Positions 45,901 to 55,134 of a DNA stretch of 64,000 nucleotides are shown piece after piece. Made by a program: the position numbers and the translations under genes. Origin of the DNA: Helichrysum umbraculigerum (Eukaryota > Streptophyta > Magnoliopsida > Asterales > Asteraceae); NCBI GenBank assembly GCA_949592205.1, contig CATIUR010000001.1, forward strand, positions 44,843,001-44,907,000, in the 5' to 3' direction. The notes below the pieces were generated by a model. The model searched no databases and had not been told where the DNA came from. It saw only the letters and a program-made list of their open reading frames with translations. How positions within the stretch are numbered: the first letter of the stretch is position 1; the number at the start of each line of letters is the position of its first letter.

Positions 45901-47696
45901 CCCTTAGCTAGAGATTTACTAGCTTTCATCATAGAAATCATAGGGATACTACCTCTTTCCCATTCCCCTCGAGCCACCACATATGACTCATCCGAGATTG
46001 GAATCCTAATTAGTTTCTTATGGCACTCTATACTTGCCTTATTCTTACTTAACCAATCCATGCCTAAAACCGCATCAAAACTAGGGATAGGCATCAATAG
46101 AAAAGAAATTGGGAAACTATGATCCTCAATCAATATGCTAGCTCCAGTCACCGATGTGGTAACTGGAACTATCTTGCCATTTGCTACCTCAACCTCAATA
46201 GGATTTGTAATACAAGTGGGAGTCAATTTCAGTTTATCGCAGAAAAACATAGATATAAATGAGCAATTGGCTCCCGAATCAAACAGAACAGTAGCTGGTA
46301 CAGAGTTGATGAGAAATGTACTAGTTATAACATCTTCAGTCCTGATAGCATCATCCGCTGTCATTTGGAATGCCCTGCCGGTTGCCGTTGGGGGATTCTT
46401 TCTTTTCTGGCCAGAAGATGAAGACCCTCCGACCACACCCATCTTTTGTTTTCCAGCCTCCGGACACAAACCCGAACGATGACCTTCCTTTTGGCAATTC
46501 CAACACACATGCCTAGGAAACGCACAATCCTTGATGTCATGACCAATATGTCCACATTTGATACACCTAGCAGTTTGCGGAGTACAAGGACCCGTGTGCC
46601 ACGATTTACAGTTGTGGCACCAATTGGTTCTATCCAATGATTTACTATCCGAACTGGGCTTCTTAGGTTGATGGAATCCCTGCCATTTCTTCTTTCCAGG
46701 ACTACCCGAAGAATCACCTTTGGGTTTAAATGGAGATTTTTCCTTAACTTCCAAGCCCTGGGCCCTAACATCTCCATCCACAGAACGGGCAAGATCAAAA
46801 GCTTGGGAAAGAGTACCCGCCAGTCTCACGGTCGTCCGATAAGTATGCGGTAACATTCCCACAAAATGGTCAATCTTCATACGTTCATCCGGTACCCATT
46901 GTTGCACGAATCTCAGCTTGTCAGTGAATTGGGAAATGAGATCATCCATCGTCATTTTATCCGTTAATTGTAAATCCAAAAACTCACGTCGAATCCGAGT
47001 CATGTCAAATCCTGAACAATATTTCTTACAAACCTCATTGTGGAAATCAGACCAACAAATAGATGTTCTCTGCTGTGGGGTAAAATGTGATGTAATGGAA
47101 TCCCACCAAACCATTGCTGGACCTTTAAGAAGTTGCACCGCAAAAGGAACTTTGACTTCCTCTTCGCATCGACAAACCTCAAACTTTCTCTCCACATCTC
47201 TCAGCCAATCCAAGGTAACCGAGGGATTTGAACTACCCGAATAATCGGATGGTCCACAAGACTTGAAAGTCTTAAAAGAGCATAGCTTAGGTGGAATCTG
47301 AGTTTGAAATATTGGAGTCTGATAACCCGTAGTTCCGGAAGAGAATGGAGCCGAAGTCTGATAGGTACCATAGTGTTGTGGATGATGATAATAAGACTGA
47401 GATAATGGAATCTATGAGGTCACCAAAGGTGGTGGTACAGCGCTAACAGTATGTGGCAAAGATTGCCAGATTTGTTGAGAAGACCGGGTTTGTTGTTGTT
47501 GCAAAAACTGTTGTTCAATTACCTTAAGTCTCAGATTTTCTGTCTCTAGATGTATCATATAGTCATCATGATCAAAGTCCCCTGCGGAAAAGGAAGTACC
47601 AGTTTGACCCTGGCTAACATTTTGGGTTTCAATAGGGGATACATTAGTTCGAGAGGCATCATTGGGTGTGTCGGCTGGAGGTTCATTATCTGCCAT
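42990..47696 (-). pseudogene. gag-pol of C (two nonsense codons)
   Basis: A single frame of 1,568 codon positions from the ATG at 47696 (MADNEPP). Domains in order: gag with a Gln-rich stretch (KVIEQQFLQQQQ), two CCHC knuckles ([28 protein letters not shown]), retropepsin with DSGA, reverse transcriptase, RNase H (YCDAS, TDHKSL), integrase (HHCC region, DRLTK, SDRD, DGQSER), and a chromodomain-like tail (VKWRHSLGANLTWE). Stops: TAG at 47412-47414 in gag and TGA at 44478-44480 between RNase H and integrase; both fit a single C-to-T change from CAG and CGA. The RT active site reads FSDD rather than FIDD (45267-45278, about residue 807), an unusual change beside the catalytic Asp pair. No frameshifts. 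Not expressible as one product in this copy. Confidence 0.92.
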
Positions 47697-47854
47697 ACCT
47701 GTATCAAAACAACATCTCATAACACGTTAGTTGTTAGTATCTATATACTAACCAACTTCACATGCTAACAAAATCTCACTCACAGGAACGTTTGACTGAC
47801 ACACATAGATTTTGGGATTGAACACTTAACCCATGCTCAATTCACCCAAACCTA
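47697..47854 (-). other. 5' leader of C with a strong hairpin
   Basis: Short leader without an ORF0. The hairpin at 47729-47757 has a 12-bp stem (AGTTG+TTAGTAT against ATACTAA+CAACT) with one bulged base and a 4-nt loop. It is unrelated in sequence to the hairpin of A, B and E1. Confidence 0.55.
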
Positions 47855-47867
47855 GGCTCTGATACCA
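47855..47867 (-). other. Primer binding site of C (tRNA-iMet)
   Basis: TGGTATCAGAGCC on the - strand, three bases inside the 5' LTR. Confidence 0.92.
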
Positions 47868-47870
47868 ATT

Positions 47871-49741
47871 TATAACACCACAAGATTTGAAGAGACGTTT
47901 TTTTTATATAATTATATATATTCTTCGGAAGCGATTAAAACAAATCATGCGTTATAGATTGCGTATAACATAGTTCCCAAAACACAATCTATGCATGCAT
48001 GATGAGTTGATACAATAACCACATTAACTACAAACATTAAGTTAGGTGTTATTTAAATTCAAAACATAAGTTTAGCAGTGATGACATGTCAAATAGTCAG
48101 AGTAGGCAGTCAAACATTCTTCAAAACAACTTCTTGCCCACCCACATCAAAAGTAATCTGCAAGAAGTGAGGAGATAGATTAGCACGAAGCTAAGTGAAT
48201 AGTTCACAACTAACAATCTAAACTATCATAGCAATTGATCACCACAAAGCATCACAACAAATACATCAAAGAGGATCGGTGGTCCTTGAGGTACCCTCAT
48301 GCCGCGGTGGTTCCCCAAGTAACACTTATAACCACTGAAGGCCAATCAGTGGTCTTACCGATAGTTTAGTACCATTACTACATACGACATGATTTCAATA
48401 AACAACACATGTACAAAGTCATCATGCCGTCCAAAGTAATAGTAACCAAACCCAATATCATATTGACCCCTGACAAGATAGCACATTCCATAATCATCAT
48501 GGCAATATTCAATTTATACAAAGTATAACAGTAGAACATGTTTACCCATTGTAACCATATTGTTACAACTAATTTAGACTGAAAGTCAATGATCCACTCA
48601 CCCTTCACAGTCACCGTCTTCACTCAAAGATCTAATATTATTGAGTCTTCGGTTTATCTGAGAACAAAAGAGGATTACAAGTTAATATTCATTTCATATG
48701 ATATCTAACTTTCATTAGGCACTTATTATCAGTTCATCAAACATTAAGTACCATAAAGATAGTATACAAGTTGATTAACACGATTTCTAGCAAGCTAAAA
48801 TAACAAGCACTGCAAACAGTGGGAATCCGCCGGATTCCATGGGAATCCACCGGATTCAAATGAATACGGCCGGATTCCCATGAATCCGCCGTATTCCACA
48901 CCCCTTTCAACACCAACTTTGGGACAGAACCTCAACTAAGGAATACGCCCAGTGAATACGCCGGATTCCCGTGAATCCGGTTCCCATGTGGCCTGAATCC
49001 GCCGTATTCAAATGAATACGACCGGATTCCCGTGAATCCGCCGGATTCCCAAGAACATCAGGCACGCCCAGAACCTGCAACAACTCAACCCGAACCAAAA
49101 CCACCAATCATCAAATTAAAGTTACACTACACGTTTTATACATAAAAATAACTCAAAGCATCATCATATGTCAAGTTCTAACAACATCTAACTTCCTAAA
49201 TCATCAATCTAAACATGATCACACATTAACCTATTTCTTCAAACCCTAACTCATAAACACATATATTCAAAGTAATTTACACTTCCGATCGATGTAGCAA
49301 CAAGGTAGATGATGATGATAAGTGTTAAACACGAATCCAAGCTCTAATCGATTGTCCAAGGTTTTCTCTTTTTGATTTTTACTTCAACTCAATGTATGTG
49401 TGTGTGTTATTTTAGGGAGTTAGAATAAATTGGGGAAGGGGAAAACAAATAGGCCGATCCACCAACTAAGGGTGGGTATAAGTTGGTTCCAAATTATACC
49501 CGCTCCAAACCTATTGTCTGGAACCCAAAAACCGTTTGCGTGAAAAATATATTTTATTATACCGTCAACTAAATTTATTTAAAACAAGTAATAATTTATG
49601 TATCACAATAAATCGTTTGACCATTTACACTATTAATTTCAATTAAGCAATTAATATGAATTATTTCTAAACTCAATTAAATAATCAAATGAATTAAGTA
49701 ATTTACCAAATTTCTCCTAGGCCGGTAATGAGGATGTTACA
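47871..49741 (-). repeat. 5' LTR of C (1,871 bp)
   Basis: Begins TATAACACCACAAG next to the PBS and ends GATGTTACA. Same sequence as the 3' LTR apart from scattered substitutions and a shorter GAATCC array (48822-49050). Confidence 0.92.
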
Positions 49742-49746
49742 ATACG

Positions 49747-52700
49747 ACTTTGTTTTAGTTGTTTGACCTCACGGTCCATAATCTCGGCTGGTTCCTCAAC
49801 GAAGCGAAGTTTGTTATCGATGTGTATCTCGTCAAGTGGTATGATAAGTGTTTCGTCGGACAGACATTTCTTTAAGTTAGAAATGTGAAAGGTAGGATGC
49901 ACGCTGCTGAGTTCGGATGGCAGCTGCAATCGATATGCCACGGGGCGAATCCGTTCGAGGATCTCAAAAGGCCCAATGTACCTGGGATTTAATTTCCCGC
50001 ATTTGCCAAATCGGATTACGCCTTTCCAAGGCGATACTTTCAAGAGTACTCGATCCCCAACTTGGAATTCGAGTGGTTTGCGTCTAACATCAGCGTAACT
50101 TTTCTGGCGGTCTCACGCGGCCTTGAGTCGGTTTTGGATTTCAACAATTTTCTCGGTGGTTTCGTGTATGATTTTAGGACCAGTGAGTTGACTATCTCCC
50201 ACTTCAGTCCAACAGATCGGTGATCGGCACTTACGACCGTACAGTGCCTCAAAAGGTGCAGCATTGATGCTGGCGTGATAGCTGTTATTGTACGAAAACT
50301 CGCACAATGGTAGATGTCTTTCCCAATTTGAACCGAAATCAACTACGCAGGCTCGTAGCATATCTTCCAGTTTCTGAATAGTTCGTTCGCTCTGGCCATC
50401 GGTCTGAGGGTGATACGCGGTACTCATATCGAGACGGGTACCCAGTGATTTTTGGAGTGATTACCAGAAGCGAGATGTGAAACGAGCATCCCTGTCAGAG
50501 ATAATCGAGATAGGGACACCATGTTGGCAAACGATTTCTTTGATGTACGCTTGTGTGAGGCGTTCCATTTTATCAGTTTCTCTGATTGCCAAGAAATGAG
50601 CTGATTTGGTGAGACGATTCGACGATCACCCAAATGGTATCGTAACCGCTTGACGACTTAGGGAGTTTGGTTATGAAATCCATGGCAATCTGTTCCCATT
50701 TCCATTCAGGAATGTCAGGTTGTTGGAGTAAGCTGGAAGGTTTCTTGTATTTGGCTTTGACTTTTGAACAAGTAAGACACTTGCTGACGTACGTAGCGAT
50801 TTCAGCTTTCATGTTCGGCCACCAATAAAACTCTTTGATCCCGTGATACATTTTATCGGATCCGGGTGGATAGAATATTTGGACTTGTGAGCTTCATCCA
50901 TCACCAAGTCCCGCAGGTTCCCGAAACTAGGCAACCAGATTCGGTTTGAGAAGTACCTAACTCCATTAGGTCTGATTTTGAACTGTTTATTCATGCCTCG
51001 TAAGGCCTCGTTTTTGACATTATCGGGTTTGAGAGCTTCGAGTTGAGCGGTGAGAATCTGAACATTCAAATCGTTGTGAATGGTCATACTGAGGGCTCGG
51101 ACTCGAAGTGGTTTTGTACGTTCCTTACGACTGAGAGCATCGGCAACCACGTTTGCCTTGCCTGGATGATATTTGATCTCACAATCGTAATCGGTGAGTA
51201 ATTCAACCCATCTACGTTGCCTCATGTTAAGATCTTTCTGATCGAAGATGTGTTGGAGACTTTTGTGGTCAGTGAATACGGTACTTCGGGTACCATAAAG
51301 GTAATGTCTCCAGATTTTGAGAGCGAATACCACGGCCCCTAACTCGAGGTCGTGAGTCGTATAGTTCTTCTCGTGAACTTTGAGTTGTCGGGAGGCGTAA
51401 GCAATGACCTTGTCTCGTTGCATCAACACGCAACCGAGACCTTGGTGAGAAGCATCGCAGTATACCACGAAGTCATCGGTGCCTTCGGGTAAGGATAGAA
51501 TAGGTGCACTGCAAAGCTTTAGTTTCAACAGCTGAAATGCTGACTCTTGTTTATCAGTCCAATCGAACTTTTTGTCTTTCTGAGTCAGTGTTGTGAGTGG
51601 CAAGGCTATTTTTGAGAAGTTCTCGATGAATCGGCGATAATACCCCGCCAATCCCAAGAATTGGCGTACCTCGGTGGGAGTAGTTGGCGCTTGCCAGTTC
51701 TTGATGGCCTCGATTTTTGATGGGTCTACATGAATTCCCTGACTATCAATCACGTGTCCAAGGAATTGAACGGTTTTTATCCAGAACTCACACTTAGAGA
51801 ATTTGGCGTAAAGCTCCTCGTGTCTAAGTAGTTCTAGGATGGTTCTGAGGGGTTGTGCGTGTTCTTGTTCGTTTCGTGAGTATATGAGGATGTCATCGAT
51901 GAAGACAATGACAAACTTGTCGAGATAAGGTTTGCAAACCCGATTCATAAGGTCCATGAATACAGCCGGTGCGTTGGTTAGACCGAATGGCATCACTTGA
52001 AATTCGTAATGCCCATAACGGGTCCTGAATGCGGTTTTTGGGATGTCGGCATCGCGAACACGCAATTGATCATAACCTGATCGAAGATCAATCTTTGAAT
52101 AACAGCTTGATCCTTGAAGTTGATCAAACAGATCATCGATTCGAGGAAGTGGGTATCGGTTCTTGACGGTTAGTTTGTTCAACTCTCGGTAGTCAATACA
52201 CATTCGAAATGAACCGTCTTTCTTTTTGACAAACAAGACCGGAGCTCCCCAAGGTGAAGAACTCGGTCTGATGAATCCTCTATCCAGAAGTTCCTGTAAC
52301 TGAGTGGATAGCTCATGAAGTTCGGATGGGGCTAGTCGGTACGGTGCTCGGGCCACAGGTGCGGCACCCGGCACGAGATCAATCGAGAACTCAACCTGTC
52401 TAGGTGGTGGTAAACCAGGTAGTTCTTCTGGAAAGACTTCGGGAAAGTTTCTAACGATTGGCACATCTTCAATTCGCTTCTCCTCCGACTTTTTCTCCGT
52501 GATGTGTGCGAGAATTGCTGGATAACCCTTCCTCAGAAGTTTTCGGGTTTTCAAACAGGAGATTATGTTCAGTCTCGACCCACCGGTCTCCCCCTGTATG
52601 ATCAAGGTTCTACCGACGGCGAGAGGGATGCGTACGATTTTATCAGAACAAACAATTTCGGCCCGATGCTTGGACAACCAGTCCATACCCACGATTACGT

Positions 52701-54033
52701 CGAAACTTCCTAGTTCAACAGGCATAAGATCGATTGAGAAGATTTTGTCGGATAGGTTTAAAGTGCAATTAGGTATCACACTATCGGTTTCTATGAGTTT
52801 ACCATTTGCAAGTTCTACGGTGTACTTAACATCTAAGGCCACGGGGGTGATGTCAAGTAGTGGGCAAAACTCATCAGAAATATATCTCCTATCAGCACCA
52901 GTATCAAACAGTATAGTAGCAGATAAGTTGTTGAGGAAGAACATACCCGAGACCACATTCGGGTCTTGACGGGCTTCCCCAGAGTTGATCACGAAGGCTC
53001 CTCTCCGGGCGTTGTTGTTGCGGTTGTTGTTGTTCTTCAGCTTGGGGCAGTTGTTCTTGAAATGCCCAGAATTTCCGCACCCAAAGCAGGTCGTTGGTGC
53101 ATTGGTGTTGGGGGTAGGAATGATGGCTCGGCAATCCTTGGCTAGGTGCCCGAACCGTTTGCAGTTGGTGCAAGGGCAGGAACCGTCGTGGTGACGATTG
53201 CATTTGGGACGGTAGGGTTTGTTTCCGATGTACCCTTTCTTTTCCGTAGTCCCCGAGGAATAAGCCTTAACAGACTCAGGCTTTTTGTTGGTGGTTTGGT
53301 TGGATGAGTTGAGGTTTCCTTCCCATTTGCGTTTGTTGTTTGCAGATGGGGTTGATGTTGTGCCACGGCGGACAGAGTTTATCGTCAGTTCATGGGCCAT
53401 ACGGATGGCGCTCTGGATAGTACCCGGTTTGGATGATGTCACCAGGTCTTGGAGTCTGTCAGGAAGTCCATCAACGTATTTCTCGATCCTCTTGTACTCA
53501 GGATCGACCATGGTTGGGCACAGAAGTGCCAGTTGGTGAAAGCGGTTGGTGTAACCAGTGATGTCATCACCCTGCATTTTGTGGTTCCAGAATTCCAATT
53601 CTAGCTGTTTCAATTCATCCTTGGGGCAGTACTCGCCCCTCAACATCTCCTTCAACTCCTCCCACGGGAGTTTGTAAGCATTAGAGATACCCACAGTCTG
53701 GGCATAGGTGTTCCACCAGGTGAGAGCGGTGTCTGAGAAAGTACTGGCGGAGAACTTTACCCTGTCTCCCTCCGCACAGTTGCAGATAAGAAATACAGAT
53801 TCGATTTTCTCGATCCAGCGTACCAGACCGATCGCTCCTTCAGTACCATAGAAGCTAAAGGGTTTGCAGTTTTGGAAGTCCTTATATGAGCAGGGTTTGG
53901 GTTGTGGCCCATTGTTAGCTGTATCTTCGTTATCAGTAGTTGATGTTCGGGTAGCTAGGGCTTGGGACACACTACGGGCAATCAGACCCGCAATTTCGGC
54001 TTCACTTAGGGTGACTTGCCGGCGAGGAGGCAT
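49747..54033 (-). pseudogene. gag-pol of E1, main part (frameshifts and stops)
   Basis: The ATG at 54033 (MPPRRQ) matches the gag starts of A and B. Gag, zinc knuckles, DTGA protease, RT with FIDD, and RNase H are open down to about 50863, where one C is missing compared with E2 and shifts the frame. A one-base insertion follows at about 50618, then TAA at 50461-50463 (shared with E2) and TGA at 50113-50115 (CGA in E2). The first Cys of the pre-knuckle YCSKC motif of A and B is Arg here (YRPKC). The tail is displaced to 40923-41054 by element C. Same family as A by LTR and protein similarity. Non-functional in this copy. Confidence 0.9.
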
Positions 54034-54298
54034 GATGCTGAACAAGAAAAGAATAAGGAAAAGAAATAAGGTAATTGCATGGAATTTATGATATATCACA
54101 AGTGTATATGATGAGATACACGATAACAGTACGAGGTGATAATCACATTCCATTTAGATAAACAAGTTGGATACAAGGTACGGGTTTTCCAAAAGATTAC
54201 AAAGTAATAGTAGTACAAAAGTGCCCGGAATTGTTATATCCGGTTGAATTACATAGGTCCTAATTAAGTAGTTAACTGGTTATAAGTTACAGACTAAT
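54034..54298 (-). other. ORF0-gag spacer of E1
   Basis: 265 non-coding bases; includes the hairpin at 54225-54243 (stem CCGGA/TCCGG, loop ATTGTTATA). Confidence 0.55.
54225..54243 (-). other. Conserved hairpin between ORF0 and gag, copy in E1
   Basis: 5-bp stem CCGGA/TCCGG around ATTGTTATA, the third copy of the hairpin seen in A and B. Confidence 0.5.
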
Positions 54299-54811
54299 CT
54301 AATCTTGATGCAGATTAATCCGCTCCATCAGTGCGACAAGGCGGTCCACGGTTCCTGCAAGTCTGTTGGCTTACCTGGCGTTGTCTTCAACCAAGGCCAG
54401 TCGTTGTACCAGTGTTCGAGAGTACTCCTCTGCCTCCTGTGAACGCTGTTCACATTCCTCTAGTCGCTCTCTTATGAGTTCATCCGCACCTAATTCCGCG
54501 GTCATTGAATCCTAAATTATGCTTACAGAGAGGTTGCTATCTTCTTGTTCTCGCCGGAGTTGTGATATTTGATCAAGAGCTTGGCGGAGCAGATAGGTCA
54601 TTCGGTGTTGTTCCCGTTCGAGATTCTCGAGCCTTTGCTCCTGATGATGGAGTTAGGTAGCCAACACTGGCACCGTGGGGTGTGCCGAGTTCCGAGAGTT
54701 ATGAACAGGATAGGGGCTGCTTCGAGGTGGTCTAGTGTTTCTCCTGGCTACTCGTGGGTTTTGTGATCTAGGTGGATGAGAGCATGACGTATTGGGTGGT
54801 GTGTTTGCCAT
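54299..54811 (-). pseudogene. ORF0 of E1 (decayed)
   Basis: 171 codon positions in one frame from the ATG at 54811 (MANTPPNTS) to the stop at 54299-54301, aligned with ORF0 of A and B. Three in-frame stops are present: after VLAT (about 54655), after NLSVSI (about 54513) and in NAR-AN (about 54376), where B has RQ. The C-terminal signature RLEECEQRSQEAEEYSR...RLAGTVDRLVALMERINL is kept. The frame ends three residues later than in A and B. That it is recognisable without frameshifts suggests it was coding in the parent element. Confidence 0.7.
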
Positions 54812-55118
54812 TCCTGTGGCAGAGTGTAAGTAAGACGAGGCTAATATATATGTAAGTATATAATATCCAGCCTAGTGTCTAGCACGTATCAAGCAATGGT
54901 CCGGTTCTCTCGTGGTCAGAGTCAACTAACGTATTCCTTGTTCAACATAACCATTTCAGACCTCACATCATCTTTCCTTAATTGTACATAGTTGATCAGG
55001 CTATGTTAAATTAAAGTCGTATGTTGTAATTCCCGAACCAAACATGCCTAATAAGGAAATACTGCCTAACGGTCATAGTCTAGGCCCACTAAATGCAACC
55101 TAGTTCACTATAACCTTA
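54812..55118 (-). other. 5' leader of E1
   Basis: Non-coding leader between PBS and ORF0, conserved with A and B and containing the hairpin at 54986-55006. Confidence 0.6.
54986..55006 (-). other. Palindromic-loop hairpin in the 5' leader of E1
   Basis: Identical to the hairpin of A (stem ACATAG/CTATGT, loop CCTGATCAA on the RNA strand), 112 nt from the PBS. Confidence 0.65.
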
Positions 55119-55131
55119 GGCTCTGATACCA
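55119..55131 (-). other. Primer binding site of E1 (tRNA-iMet)
   Basis: TGGTATCAGAGCC on the - strand, three bases inside the central LTR. Confidence 0.92.
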
Positions 55132-55134
55132 ATC

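Larger units (their letters stand above)
41055..49741 (-). mobile_element. C: second Tekay-type chromovirus family, inserted in E1 pol
   Basis: 8,687 bp with a perfect 5-bp duplication ATACG on each side. 3' LTR 41055-42977, gag-pol 42990-47696, PBS 47855-47867, 5' LTR 47871-49741, all on the - strand. On its sense strand the LTR runs TGTAAC...TGTTATA, that is TG...TA rather than TG...CA, in both copies. It has no ORF0. The pol has two nonsense codons. The LTRs differ by several substitutions and indels (1,923 against 1,871 bp), so C is older than B. Confidence 0.93.

Noticed and set aside
47412..47696. An ORF0-type gene in element C
   Set aside because: The segment continues in frame through a single TAG into the C gag and has no ORF0 signature; it is the gag N-terminus.
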